From positions 3,708,501-3,772,500 of the forward strand of contig NZ_JARKIN010000001.1 of assembly GCF_029351045.1 (NCBI RefSeq): a stretch of DNA of 64,000 nt. Direction: 5' to 3'. This DNA comes from Streptomyces sp. WMMB303. GTDB taxonomy: Bacteria; Actinomycetota; Actinomycetes; Streptomycetales; Streptomycetaceae. The notes beneath the pieces were generated by a model, which made no database searches, was not told the origin of the DNA, and saw only the letters and a list, made by a program, of their open reading frames with translations. Positions 33,375 through 42,073 of the stretch are shown here, one piece after another; position 1 is the stretch's first letter; the number at the start of each line of letters is the position of its first letter. The translations under genes and the position numbers were made by a program.

Positions 33375-33411
33375 GTGGGCACATGCCCACCCAGAGTCGG
33401 CACATGCCCAC
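33375..33411. promoter_or_regulatory. Two tandem TetR-type operator palindromes
   Basis: GTGGGCACATGCCCAC at 33375-33390 is an inverted repeat with a two-base centre. GTCGGCACATGCCCAC at 33396-33411 is a second copy with one change, exactly 21 bases (two helical turns) further on. They overlap the start codons proposed for the methyltransferase, so a bound repressor would block its transcription start. Confidence 0.65.
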
Positions 33412-34261
33412 TCTACCGCCGGAGCGCGCTGCCCGCTCCACACCGGCGCCACACGAAGTCCGGGAACTGGCCGAGTCGTTCGGCACGGACGCGGAACGCT
33501 ACGACCGGGCCCGCCCCGGCTACCCCCGGGCCCTGGTGGAGCGGATCGTCGCCGCCGCCCCCGGCCGTGCGGTCCTGGACGTCGGCTGCGGCACCGGCAT
33601 CGCGGCCCGGCAGTTCGAAGCCGCCGGATGCCGGGTGCTGGGCGTCGACCCCGACGACCGGATGGCCGCCCTGGCGGGACGGCACGGACTCGACACCGAG
33701 GTGGCGGCGTTCGAGACCTGGGAGCCGGCGGGCCGGACGTTCGACGCCCTCGTCTCCGGGCAGGCCTGGCACTGGGTGGACCCGGTCGCCGGAGCCGCCA
33801 AGGCCGCACAGGCCCTGCGTCCCCGCGGGCTGCTGGCCCTCTTCTGGAACGCCGGGCGGCCGGCCCCCGACGTGGCGGAGGCCTTCGCCGAGGTCCACCA
33901 GCGGGTGCTGCCGGGCTCGCTCGCCGCCCGTCCGTCGACGGAGTCGGCCGTGGCCGGGTACACGGCGCTGTGCACCAGGGCGGCCGACGGGATCCGGGAG
34001 GTGGCCGGGTTCACCGAGGCCGAGCAGTGGCGGTTCGACTGGGAACGGGTCTACACCCGGGACGAGTGGCTGGACCAGCTCCCCACCCAGGGTTCCTTCA
34101 CCCGGACCCCGCGGGCGGCGTTGGAGGAGGTGCTGGCCGGTGTCGGCGCCGCCATCGACGCGGCAGGAGGCAGCTTCACGATGCACTACGCCACCGTGGC
34201 CGTCACCGCGCAGCGGACCGGCGCTCGCCGACCCGCCGGCGGACCGCCGGGAGGCAGGTGA
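33404..34261 (+). CDS. Class I SAM-dependent methyltransferase
   Basis: A 285-residue methyltransferase of the UbiE/Methyltransf_11 type. Motif I is VLDVGCGTGIAARQFEAAGC near residue 55 and binds S-adenosylmethionine, followed by VLGVDPDDRM and the ALVSGQAWHWVDP post-motif. The acceptor is unknown. Conserved similarity starts around HEVRELAESFGTDAERYDRA, so the ATG at 33404 is preferred; in-frame starts at 33383 (ATG) and 33368 (TTG) lie within or before the operator repeats. There is no ribosome binding site, so a leaderless message is possible. It is divergent from, and probably controlled by, the TetR gene. Confidence 0.87.
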   Translation: MPTLPPERAARSTPAPHEVRELAESFGTDAERYDRARPGYPRALVERIVAAAPGRAVLDVGCGTGIAARQFEAAGCRVLGVDPDDRMAALAGRHGLDTEVAAFETWEPAGRTFDALVSGQAWHWVDPVAGAAKAAQALRPRGLLALFWNAGRPAPDVAEAFAEVHQRVLPGSLAARPSTESAVAGYTALCTRAADGIREVAGFTEAEQWRFDWERVYTRDEWLDQLPTQGSFTRTPRAALEEVLAGVGAAIDAAGGSFTMHYATVAVTAQRTGARRPAGGPPGGR

Positions 34262-34278
34262 GCCGCGGCGGCCGGACG

Positions 34279-34304
34279 CGGGCGGGTGGCGCTGCTCCCG
34301 CCCG
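34279..34304. terminator. Terminator hairpin between convergent genes
   Basis: CGGGCGGG at 34279-34286 pairs with CCCGCCCG at 34297-34304 across a ten-base loop, in the short gap between the methyltransferase and the FtsX-like permease. Confidence 0.55.
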
Positions 34305-34318
34305 GCCGGACGCGGGTG

Positions 34319-36799
34319 CTACTCACGGACGCCCGCGAGTTCGACGGCCCGGAGGCGCAGTGACAGCGCGGCGGGGACCGTGGCGCAGAGCACCGCGACC
34401 AGGGCACAGGCGGCGAGCACCACAGCGAGCGCCGCCCAGGGGAGCTGGAGGGGTGTCCACACCGAGAGCAGGCCCAGCGCGCACCACATACCGGCGAGGT
34501 GGAGTCCGGCGACGGCGGTGCCGAGCAGACCGCCGACCGCGACCACCAGCAGGGCCTCGGCCGCAACGGTACGCAGCCCTTGCCGCCGGGTGGCGCCGGT
34601 CAACCGCAGCAGGGCCAGTTCGCGCACCCGGTCCGCGGTCGACATGACCATGATGTTGGCCAGCGCGATCCCCGTGTACAGCAGCGCGATGCCCAGGACG
34701 AGGAACAGGCCCGCGCGCGTCGTGCGTGCCGCCTCGGGCCGTTGGTCGCGTATCCACTCCTCCTTGGTGCGGGCCCGGCCGTCGGAAGCGGGCACGGCCT
34801 CCCGCAGCGCGGCGGACACCGCGGCGGCATCGGCTCCCTCCCGCAGCCGCACGTCCACCCGGTCGACGGGGGCGCGGGGTGCGTTGCGCGGGGTGACGTA
34901 GACCCCGTTGCCACCCGTCCCCACCGCCATGACGGCGGCGATCCGCAGCGACTTCCTGGTGCCGTCCCCGAGCCAGACCTCCACGCGCCGGCCCACGGTG
35001 TGCTGCTCCCACTCCTCGTTGACCACGATCGAGTCGTCGTCGAGGTCGGCCAGGCTTCCGGCGACGAGCGGCAGCCGGGCGGTGTCCCGGAGCCGGGCAG
35101 GGTCCGCGGCCCGGGCGGGCGACTCGATCAGCGCGACTCCGTCCTCGAGCGTGTAGACGGCGCTGGAGGAGGTCGCGGAGACCTCGGCGCCGGGGAGCTG
35201 CCGCAGCCGCCGCAGTGTCGCCTCCTCGAAGCCTTCCGGGCCGGTGGGGGTGAGGACGAGGTCGGCGGCGGTGCGGGTACGCATCTCGGTGGTCTCGGCG
35301 CCGTTCAGCGTCGCGGTGGCGCCCAGAAGGGAACCGGTCAGCGCCACGGTGATCAGCACGGGTGCGGCGACCGCGGCGGTGCGGCTGCGCCCGGTGACGG
35401 CGTTCTGCCGCAGCAGCACCCCTGTGGCACCCGGGAGCCGGGCCGGGAGCCAGGCGAGCAGCCGCACCAGCGGGCCGACCAGCAGCGGGGCCAGCAGCGC
35501 CACTCCGACGATCAGCAGCATGGGGCGGGTGATGTACGTCTTGCGGTGCAGCAGGTCACTCGGATCGGTCGCCAGCGATACGACCAGGGAGACCGCCGCG
35601 GCCAGCAGCAGGGCACCGGCGCACAGGCGCCGGCTCATCGGCAGGGCGCGCCTGTCCGCTGCGGACTCCCGCAGCGCCTCGGCGGGAGCGGTGCGCCCGG
35701 CCCGCCAGGAGGCCGCCACCGCACCGGCCAGGGCGACCAGCAGCCCGGTCCAGAAGGCCAGGTGGTACGGCCAGAGATGGTCGCCGATCCGGAACCAGCG
35801 CGGCGCCAGTTCCTGGTCGACCGCCCATGCGGCCAGCTCGGGCGCCCCCTGCGCGCCCAGCACGCAGCCGGTCGCGGAGGCGAGGGTGCCGACGGCCAGG
35901 GCCTCGAACAAGACGGTGCGGCGCACCTGGGCCGGGGTGGCGCCGGCCATCCGCAGCAGTCCGAACTCGCGGCGCCGCTGGGCCACCGCGAACGCGAAGG
36001 TGGCGGCCACCACGAACACCGAGACGAAGGCGGAGACGCCGCCGGCGGTGCCGAACATGGCGTTCATCGCGGTCAGCGCCTCGCTGTCCCGGCCGGGATC
36101 GGCGTCTGCGAGCCTGCGGGCATCACCGGTCAGGACACGCGCGCCGGCCCCGCCGTCGCGCACCACCGCCCGCACGGCGGTCGCATCGTCGGTTTCCACC
36201 ACCAGTTGGCGGCTCTCCGGCGAGAGCCGTGCGGCGCGCCGGTCGGTGTAGAAGACGGCGTTCTCGAAACCCCGTCCTGCGACGACTCCGACGACGCGCA
36301 CGGTCCCGCGCGTGGTGTGCAGGCGCTTCCCCGGCCGCACCGGCTTTCCCTCCGCCGACCAGCCGTCGCTGACGGCCACCTCGTCGCCGGCCCGGGGCGC
36401 GCGACCCTCCGTGAGGCGGTAGGGAGCGAACGCGGCCGTGGACCAGGGGTGGCCGACCAGGTCCGGGGGGCCGCCGCGGACCCGGACACCGAAGGCGCGG
36501 TCCTCCACGACCCTCCCCGGCTTCCTCAGCCGGGCCTTCGTCTCGTCCGGCACGGCACGAGGCCGGGCCGGCTTCCGCACCCGGTCACCGGCCGGAGTGG
36601 CGACGCGGAGGGTGTCCGCGCCTTTGACAAGGACGGGTGCCGCGGCGAACCGTTCGGGCTTCCGCTCCGGCGCCTGCAACGACGAGGCCAGCGCGAGTCC
36701 CATGACGGCCAGCAGTCCCGCCCCGAGGGCGAGCGCGACGAAGCTGCCGACGAAGCCGGTCCAGCGGGTGCGCAGGGTGGCCAGGGCGATTCTCAGCAC
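34319..36799 (-). CDS. Large FtsX-type ABC transporter permease (two FtsX domains)
   Basis: An 826-residue membrane protein. One N-terminal helix (about 15-35), a large extracytoplasmic domain (about 40-250), an FtsX block with three or four helices (about 255-400), further helices (about 415-510), a second extracytoplasmic domain, and a C-terminal FtsX block (about 700-815). RRREFGLLRMAGATPAQVRR and RVRELALLRLTGATRRQGLR are the paired coupling segments. This is the usual architecture of streptomycete exporters partnered with a MacB/LolD-type ATPase. The GTG at 36799 overlaps the ATPase stop by seven bases. Cargo unknown. Confidence 0.9.
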   Translation of the reverse strand: MLRIALATLRTRWTGFVGSFVALALGAGLLAVMGLALASSLQAPERKPERFAAAPVLVKGADTLRVATPAGDRVRKPARPRAVPDETKARLRKPGRVVEDRAFGVRVRGGPPDLVGHPWSTAAFAPYRLTEGRAPRAGDEVAVSDGWSAEGKPVRPGKRLHTTRGTVRVVGVVAGRGFENAVFYTDRRAARLSPESRQLVVETDDATAVRAVVRDGGAGARVLTGDARRLADADPGRDSEALTAMNAMFGTAGGVSAFVSVFVVAATFAFAVAQRRREFGLLRMAGATPAQVRRTVLFEALAVGTLASATGCVLGAQGAPELAAWAVDQELAPRWFRIGDHLWPYHLAFWTGLLVALAGAVAASWRAGRTAPAEALRESAADRRALPMSRRLCAGALLLAAAVSLVVSLATDPSDLLHRKTYITRPMLLIVGVALLAPLLVGPLVRLLAWLPARLPGATGVLLRQNAVTGRSRTAAVAAPVLITVALTGSLLGATATLNGAETTEMRTRTAADLVLTPTGPEGFEEATLRRLRQLPGAEVSATSSSAVYTLEDGVALIESPARAADPARLRDTARLPLVAGSLADLDDDSIVVNEEWEQHTVGRRVEVWLGDGTRKSLRIAAVMAVGTGGNGVYVTPRNAPRAPVDRVDVRLREGADAAAVSAALREAVPASDGRARTKEEWIRDQRPEAARTTRAGLFLVLGIALLYTGIALANIMVMSTADRVRELALLRLTGATRRQGLRTVAAEALLVVAVGGLLGTAVAGLHLAGMWCALGLLSVWTPLQLPWAALAVVLAACALVAVLCATVPAALSLRLRAVELAGVRE

Positions 36800-37530
36800 G
36801 GGAGGGCCTCCAGCTTCGCCATGTGCTCGGCGATCTGCGGCGAGGACGCGCCGTGCAGCTCCCCGTCGAGGCGCCCGTCGGCGAGGAAGACCACGCGGTC
36901 CGCGTAGCCGGCGGCGACCGGGTCGTGGGTGACCATGACGGTCGTCCGCCCCTCCTGGTGGACCATGTCGCGCAGCAGGGTGAGGACCTCGCGGCTGGTC
37001 ACCGAGTCCAGCGCGCCGGTGGGCTCGTCGCCGAAGAGCACCTGGGGACGAGTGATCAGCGCACGGGCCAGGGCGACGCGCTGCTGCTGGCCGCCGGACA
37101 GCTCCGCGGGCCGGTGCCGGGCCCGCGACCCGAGTCCGACCTGCCGCAGCGCCTCCGCGACGCGGGCGGACGGCGGTCGGCGGCCCGCCAGGCGCAGCGG
37201 CAGGCCCATGTTCTGCTCGGCCGTCAGGGACGGCAGCAGATGGAACGCCTGGAAGACGAATCCGATGCGGTCGCGGCGCAGCAGCGTCAGCCGGGTCTCG
37301 TCGAGCCCGGTCAGCTCGGTCCCGCCCACCGCGACCGATCCCGAGGTGGGGCGGTCCAGCCCGGAGGCGCACTGCAGCAGAGTCGACTTCCCGGATCCCG
37401 AGGGGCCCATGACGGCGGTGAACGTGCCGTGGCCGAAGTCGAGGGTGACGTCGTCGAGCGCGGTGACGGCTCCGGCACCGGTGCCGTAGCGGCGGGTGAC
37501 GTGCCGCATGCGGACGGCTTCATCGGCCAT
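36793..37530 (-). CDS. ABC exporter ATP-binding protein (MacB/LolD type)
   Basis: ATPase partner of the large permease, 245 residues. Walker A GPSGSGKST lies near residue 42, Q-loop in FVFQAFHLLPSLTA, signature LSGGQQQRVALARAL near 143, Walker B VLFGDEPTGALD and switch His in VMVTHDP. FGDEP in place of the usual LADEP is a small variation. The ATG at 37530 follows an AGGACA site. It is first in a two-gene operon and divergent from an ArsR-like regulator whose putative operator lies between them. Confidence 0.94.
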   Translation of the reverse strand: MADEAVRMRHVTRRYGTGAGAVTALDDVTLDFGHGTFTAVMGPSGSGKSTLLQCASGLDRPTSGSVAVGGTELTGLDETRLTLLRRDRIGFVFQAFHLLPSLTAEQNMGLPLRLAGRRPPSARVAEALRQVGLGSRARHRPAELSGGQQQRVALARALITRPQVLFGDEPTGALDSVTSREVLTLLRDMVHQEGRTTVMVTHDPVAAGYADRVVFLADGRLDGELHGASSPQIAEHMAKLEALPC

Positions 37531-37637
37531 GTGTCTGTCCTGACGTGTTCGAAGTGGTCGGCGCGGGAGCGGCGCGAGTGCACGCCGGTCACGCCGGGCG
37601 GCGAGGCCGGTGATGGTGCTCCGGGCCCACTGAGCAT

Positions 37638-37684
37638 TGCAGAGAAACCTCTGCACAGGAAGCTCTGCACAGTTTTCTCTGCGA
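37638..37684. promoter_or_regulatory. Putative operator of the ArsR-like regulator
   Basis: TGCAGAG at 37638-37644 and CTCTGCA at 37649-37655 form a perfect inverted repeat around AAAC. CTCTGCACAG occurs at 37649-37658 and again 14 bases later at 37663-37672, and TCTCTGCG follows at 37677-37684. The cluster ends 12 bases before the regulator start and would control both divergent genes. Confidence 0.6.
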
Positions 37685-37696
37685 TAGGCTCGGGGT

Positions 37697-38296
37697 ATGA
37701 CCGAGTCGTCGCACCAGGACCGCACCGCTTCCCACCAGGGGCAGCACACCGTCAGCGACCCCGCGACCCTGAAAGCACTGGCGCATCCGCTGCGCCTGAA
37801 GATCCTGCGCAGACTGGCCGCCGCGGGCCCGGCGACCGCCACCGCACTCGCCTCGGCTCTCGGCGAGAACACCGGGACGCTCAGCTACCACCTGCGCCGG
37901 CTGGCCCGGGCCGGCCTCGTCGAGGACGACCCCGACCACGACGCGAACGGACGCGAACGCTGGTGGCGCGGCGTGCGCGGCACGGACGTGCGGCGCCCCT
38001 CCCGGGCGGGCCTGCCGGGCGCGGAGCGCGCCATGGCCGAGGAACTGGACCGGGCGCACCTGCAGGAGGACATCGAACTGGTCCGGCGCCACGCGGACCG
38101 TCCGGCCGAGGACGACGAGTGGGTGTCCGGCTCCCGCAGCACCCTCCACCTCACACAGGAGGAACTGCGGGAGTTCCACGACGCCTACCTGGAGCTGCTG
38201 CGACGCTTCCGGCGCGACCGCACCGAAGCCGGACCGGGCACCCGGCCCATCGCCGTGCGCTGGTTCGGGGTCCCGCTCGACGGCCCCCAGGACTGA
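37697..38296 (+). CDS. ArsR/HTH_20-type winged-helix regulator
   Basis: A 199-residue DNA-binding protein. The winged helix (about 20-85) reads ATLKALAHPLRLKILRRLAA and GTLSYHLRRLARAGLVEDDP, followed by WWRGVRG, typical of streptomycete HTH_20 regulators. No metal-binding Cys pair is present, so a non-metal signal is likely. The remainder is helical and charged. It is divergent from the FtsX-type ABC exporter and is its probable repressor. A hairpin terminator lies about 35 bases after the stop. Confidence 0.88.
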   Translation: MTESSHQDRTASHQGQHTVSDPATLKALAHPLRLKILRRLAAAGPATATALASALGENTGTLSYHLRRLARAGLVEDDPDHDANGRERWWRGVRGTDVRRPSRAGLPGAERAMAEELDRAHLQEDIELVRRHADRPAEDDEWVSGSRSTLHLTQEELREFHDAYLELLRRFRRDRTEAGPGTRPIAVRWFGVPLDGPQD

Positions 38297-38331
38297 CACC
38301 ACCGCCGCGACATCGCGAACGCTTCCGGTGC

Positions 38332-38362
38332 GCGCGGCCGGGCGCCCACCACCCGGCCGCGC
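38332..38362 (+). terminator. Terminator hairpin after the ArsR-like gene
   Basis: GCGCGGCCGGG at 38332-38342 pairs perfectly with CCCGGCCGCGC at 38352-38362 across a nine-base loop. Confidence 0.65.
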
Positions 38363-38802
38363 CCCGGCCGCTCCGGACCACCCCCGCACCCCCGCACGCC
38401 GATATACGATCGCGCTTAGTAGAATTGCTCCGTGCGGTGCCTCCGACCCCCCACGGGATCCGGCAACCGGCTGCATTCTGCGGTATTCACCGGCAATGTC
38501 CGGATATACAGGACTTGCCCTTCCCGGTCGTACGCTGTGTCGGGAAACACACCAGCCGGACCCGGAAATCAGCAAGATCTTCTGACAGCTCATCAGGAAG
38601 CCTTTCCATAAGAGCCTTTCGAAGGACCGGAAGGTTCGGCTTTTCACGCACAGAAAATGATCCACAGCATAGCGTTGAAGAATTGCTAGATCATTTCCAG
38701 CGGCTGCCCCGTTCGGGAATCACGCGCCTTGATCCGGGCAATCCATTGTGTTTCTGTGTCCTGGCTCCGGCCTCCATGAACGGCCGGAGTTCCGCTGCCG
38801 GG
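38363..38802 (+). other. Long, low-GC 5' leader region of the LysM-transglycosylase gene
   Basis: About 440 bases with clearly lower GC than the window average, especially 38400-38700, and no convincing gene. A perfect inverted repeat AAATGATC at 38655-38662 and GATCATTT at 38689-38696 encloses a 26-base loop that itself contains TAGC/GCTA complementarity. The promoter of the riboswitch transcript probably lies here. Confidence 0.45.
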
Positions 38803-38989
38803 GCGCCGAATCCTGCCGCCCGGCTAGGAAATTCGCACCAGTACCGCGCGGCAGGAGCGGGGGACCCACTTATGTGCCGAGCCGCACTTCGCGGCCCGGC
38901 TAGGGGTGAAGTCATGGCCGCTGTGCCTCGGCACAGCGGATATGGCCGGGCAACTCCAGCCCGAATCCGACAGCTCACCTCGCAGGCGC
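38803..38989 (+). promoter_or_regulatory. c-di-AMP riboswitch (ydaO-yuaA class)
   Basis: The ydaO consensus blocks appear in order: GAATCCTGCCGCCCGGCTAG, GGCAGGAGCGGGGGACCCA, GGGGTGAAGTCATGGCC, GCGGATATGGCCGGGCAACT, then CCGAATCCGACAGCTCACCT. The closing stem P1 is GCGCC (38803-38807) with GGCGC (38985-38989). The ribosome binding site AGGAGAGGA follows P1 by one or two bases, so ligand binding could alter access to it. In streptomycetes this class controls cell-wall hydrolases, as here. Confidence 0.9.
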
Positions 38990-39006
38990 TAGGAGAGGAC
39001 ACCCCC

Positions 39007-39774
39007 ATGTCTCGTGGCCTTCACGCCCGTCATCCGTTCCGCGCCCGCCGCCTCCGGCTCTCGATCGCCCTCGCCGCCGGCGGTGCGGGCATCGCCGCTC
39101 CCCTGCTGGCCGCGGGCAGCGCGCACGCCGCCCCGGCGCAGGTGCAGGAGCAGACGCAGTCCGCACGGTCCGGCGCCGCCGCGCAGGTGAAGACCGAGCA
39201 GGAGCCCAGCTCCTACACCGTCGTCAGCGGCGACACCCTGTACCGGATCGCCCTGGACCACGACATCGAGGGCGGCTGGAACACCCTCTACGAGGCCAAC
39301 AAGAAGACCGTCGGCGGCGACCCGGACCTGATCCTGCCCGGTCAGAAGCTGACGCTGGACGCCGCCTCGAAGCCTGCTGAGAACAGCGACGCCACGCCCG
39401 AGCGCGCCGACCGCAGCTCGGCCGAGCGCACCGGCGGCGTGCACAAGACCCAGTCCACCAATCTGGACGGCTGGATCAACGAGGCGCTGACCATCATGAA
39501 GCAGCACGGCATTCCCGGCACCTACGAGGGCATCCACCGCAACATCATCCGGGAGTCCGGTGGCGACCCCAACGCCATCAACAACTGGGACATCAACGCC
39601 CAGAACGGCACGCCCTCCATCGGCCTGCTCCAGGTCATCAAGCCGACCTTCGACGCCTTCCACGTCGAGGGCACCGCCTACGACCAGCGGGACCCGGTCG
39701 CCAACATCGTCGCGGCCTGCAACTACGCCGCCGACCGCTACGGCTCGATCGACAACGTGAACGGCCCCTACTGA
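39007..39774 (+). CDS. Secreted LysM-transglycosylase peptidoglycan hydrolase
   Basis: A 255-residue secreted cell-wall protein. The signal peptide covers about residues 1-42 (twin-Arg-containing basic region, hydrophobic core, SAHAAPAQ cleavage). A LysM peptidoglycan-binding domain spans about 69-118 (SYTVVSGDTLYRIALDHDIE). After a linker, the C-terminal domain (about 150-255) is a transglycosylase-like fold: NIIRESGGDPNAINNWDINA with the likely catalytic Glu, GTPSIGLLQVI, and NIVAACNYAADRYGSIDNVN. It probably cleaves glycan strands during growth or germination and is controlled by the c-di-AMP riboswitch just upstream. A second enzyme with the same catalytic domain, but no LysM, lies at 49264. 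Confidence 0.93.
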   Translation: MSRGLHARHPFRARRLRLSIALAAGGAGIAAPLLAAGSAHAAPAQVQEQTQSARSGAAAQVKTEQEPSSYTVVSGDTLYRIALDHDIEGGWNTLYEANKKTVGGDPDLILPGQKLTLDAASKPAENSDATPERADRSSAERTGGVHKTQSTNLDGWINEALTIMKQHGIPGTYEGIHRNIIRESGGDPNAINNWDINAQNGTPSIGLLQVIKPTFDAFHVEGTAYDQRDPVANIVAACNYAADRYGSIDNVNGPY

Positions 39775-39790
39775 GCCGAAGCACCCATGC

Positions 39791-39829
39791 GGCGACTGCC
39801 CGCCACCCTCGCGGTGGCGGGCAGTCGCC
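39791..39829 (+). terminator. Strong terminator after the LysM-transglycosylase gene
   Basis: GGCGACTGCCCGCCACC at 39791-39807 pairs over all 17 bases with the exact complement at 39813-39829 across a five-base loop. It begins 17 bases after the stop codon. Confidence 0.85.
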
Positions 39830-39999
39830 GTCTCGGCACCACCGGCCGGCGGGCCACCAGGGGGCGCCCTCCCCCGCCCCGGTCGCCGTACGCACCGGAG
39901 CGTGCACCCTCCGTCCGACGCCCGCCGCGCCGCGGCCGGCGTTCACCCGAACACCGCTTTCCTCTGGCGCGGGTACGCCCGAATGGCCACCGTCGAGCC

Positions 40000-42012
40000 A
40001 TGAGCGAGAACAGAAATATTGTGAGCGTGATAACGCCCGCTTACAATGCGTTGCCCTGCATCGAGCGCTGCGTCGAATCGGTCGCACACCAGTCCTTCGA
40101 CTCCGGCGCCACCGAGATGATTGTCGTCGACGACGGCTCGACCGATGGCACCTCCGCCATTTTGGATCGGCTGTCCGCACAGTATCCGAGTCTTCTGCGG
40201 GTGATCCGCCAGGAGAACTCCGGGAGCCCCTCGGGTCCGCGCAATGTCGGTCTGGATCTCGCGAGCGGTCGGTACGTATTCTTCCTCGATGCCGACGACT
40301 ACCTGGCCCCCGAAGCCCTTCAACGGCTCACGACAGCGGCCGAGGTGAACGCATCCGATGTCGTACTCGGCCGAATGGCCTCGGAAGGACGCCGGGTGCC
40401 GCGCTCCATGTTCCGCGCGAACCAGGCCGATGCCGATCTGTTCACCTCCCGCGTCTACTGGGCGCTTTCCGCGCAGAAACTCTTCCGCAAAGAGCTGCTC
40501 GACCGGCTGCAGTTGCGCTTCGACACCGGTCTGCGGATCGGCGAGGACCAACCCTTCACCGCGCTCGCCTACTTGCGGGCCCGCCGTATCTCGGTGGTCG
40601 CCGACTACGACTGCTACTACCTGGTCCGACGCCCCGACGGCCGGCATCTGACCGCCACGGGCAGCACCGAGCCGGTACTCGATGCGCTGCACAGGGTCTG
40701 CGAGTTGCTGCGGGCCGAGCTTCCGCCCGGGCAGCGGCGCGACGCCCTGCTGGAGCGGCACTTCGCCGTCGAACTCCGGGACGTCTTCCGGTTCCTCGGC
40801 CGGGAGGCGGATCCGGCCGTCCAGCAGCGCGAGTTCGCCCGTGTGCAGGAACTTCTCGCCCGACACGAAGACGACTCCTTCTGGCACCGGCTGGCCCCCG
40901 TCCAGCGCCTGCGCTGCCATCTGGCCCGGCACGGGCATCTCGGGGAACTGCTCACCCACACCCTTTCCGCCGACGCGCACATGCCGTTCAGTGTCCACAT
41001 CTCCCGGGGAACGGCACTGGCCCACTACCCCCCGCGGGGGGAACACCGCGCCCGGGGTCCGGCCGCGTCCTTCGACGTGACGGACCGTCTCACGCTCAGC
41101 CACCACATCTCCCACTTCTCCTGCACCGGCACCCGGCTGCGGCTGACCGGACGCGCCCGCCTTGAGCAGGCCGAGCCCGCCGACCGGCAGGCGGTCGAGG
41201 TCTTCCTGCAGCACCGGGACGGGCCGTGGCGACGCCACGCGCGGACCCGTCTGGCGGGCGAGTTCTTCGAGGCCGACCTGGATCTCCTCGACGAGCCGGG
41301 CGACGGGGTGCCGCCCGCCGACGGCTGCTGGGACCTGTATCTGAGCCTGACCGTGAACGGACTGACCAGGACGGTCCGGCTGGGCAACCGACGCGATCAG
41401 GACGCCGGACGCTGCCCGTTCACGTATTTGACCGACGACGGTGAGGGCCGCATCCGGACGGTCAGGCTGTACGCCACCACCCACGGCAATCTCACCCTGC
41501 GCCTGGAGCACGTCCCGGCAGGACGGCTGAGCAGGGAGCTGCGGCTCGATGTGGAAGCACCGGTCTGGTGCGGCCCGGTGCTGCGCCTGCACGGCAGCAC
41601 CAACCTCGTGGCCCCTCCGACGGGCAGCGTCCTCGTACAGCTGGCCTCCCGCAGCGGCTCCGCCGACTTCCCCCTGGTGATCGAGGACGACGGCCGGTTC
41701 TCGGTGGAACTGCCCCTGGACGTGCTGTCCTCGGGGCGGTGGGCGGCGGCGCTGCGGATAGCCGCGGCCAACTGGCAGCACACGCGGCCCCTGCGGCAAC
41801 CGGTCCTGCCGGCCGGCTCGGCACGCTGGCGCCAAAGCCTCATGCCCCGATACGCGAAACCGGTGGCCGGCGACCCGCTGACGCTGCGCGTGGACCGGGT
41901 ACGTCCCACCCGCGGACTGCGTCGCCGGTTCGCGCAGCCGGCTGCCCTCCCGGCCGGGCCGGCCGCGCAGCGGGCCGGCGGAGCGAGTCCGGGCGGTCGG
42001 GAGGCTGCCTGA
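40000..42012 (+). CDS. Family 2 glycosyltransferase with long C-terminal extension
   Basis: A 670-residue protein. Residues 5-230 are a GT-A family 2 transferase: VSVITPAYNALPCIERCVES, VVDDGSTDGT and FFLDADDYLAPEAL (the nucleotide-sugar Asp motif). About 230-340 is helical. The final 330 residues appear beta-rich (repeats such as RLTGRARLEQAE, TVRLYATTHGNLTLRLEHVP), resembling regions found in teichoic-acid-type polymerases, but I cannot name the domain. The ATG at 40000 starts the family match; the open frame before it is antisense-like noise. Its first 450 bases use somewhat less GC-rich codons than neighbouring genes, so transfer is possible. It stands alone. Confidence 0.87.
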   Translation: MSENRNIVSVITPAYNALPCIERCVESVAHQSFDSGATEMIVVDDGSTDGTSAILDRLSAQYPSLLRVIRQENSGSPSGPRNVGLDLASGRYVFFLDADDYLAPEALQRLTTAAEVNASDVVLGRMASEGRRVPRSMFRANQADADLFTSRVYWALSAQKLFRKELLDRLQLRFDTGLRIGEDQPFTALAYLRARRISVVADYDCYYLVRRPDGRHLTATGSTEPVLDALHRVCELLRAELPPGQRRDALLERHFAVELRDVFRFLGREADPAVQQREFARVQELLARHEDDSFWHRLAPVQRLRCHLARHGHLGELLTHTLSADAHMPFSVHISRGTALAHYPPRGEHRARGPAASFDVTDRLTLSHHISHFSCTGTRLRLTGRARLEQAEPADRQAVEVFLQHRDGPWRRHARTRLAGEFFEADLDLLDEPGDGVPPADGCWDLYLSLTVNGLTRTVRLGNRRDQDAGRCPFTYLTDDGEGRIRTVRLYATTHGNLTLRLEHVPAGRLSRELRLDVEAPVWCGPVLRLHGSTNLVAPPTGSVLVQLASRSGSADFPLVIEDDGRFSVELPLDVLSSGRWAAALRIAAANWQHTRPLRQPVLPAGSARWRQSLMPRYAKPVAGDPLTLRVDRVRPTRGLRRRFAQPAALPAGPAAQRAGGASPGGREAA

Positions 42013-42073
42013 TCCCGGCAACCCGCCCGTGGAACCGTCCGGAATGCACGCCGGCCGCCGGTCCGCCGCCGGG

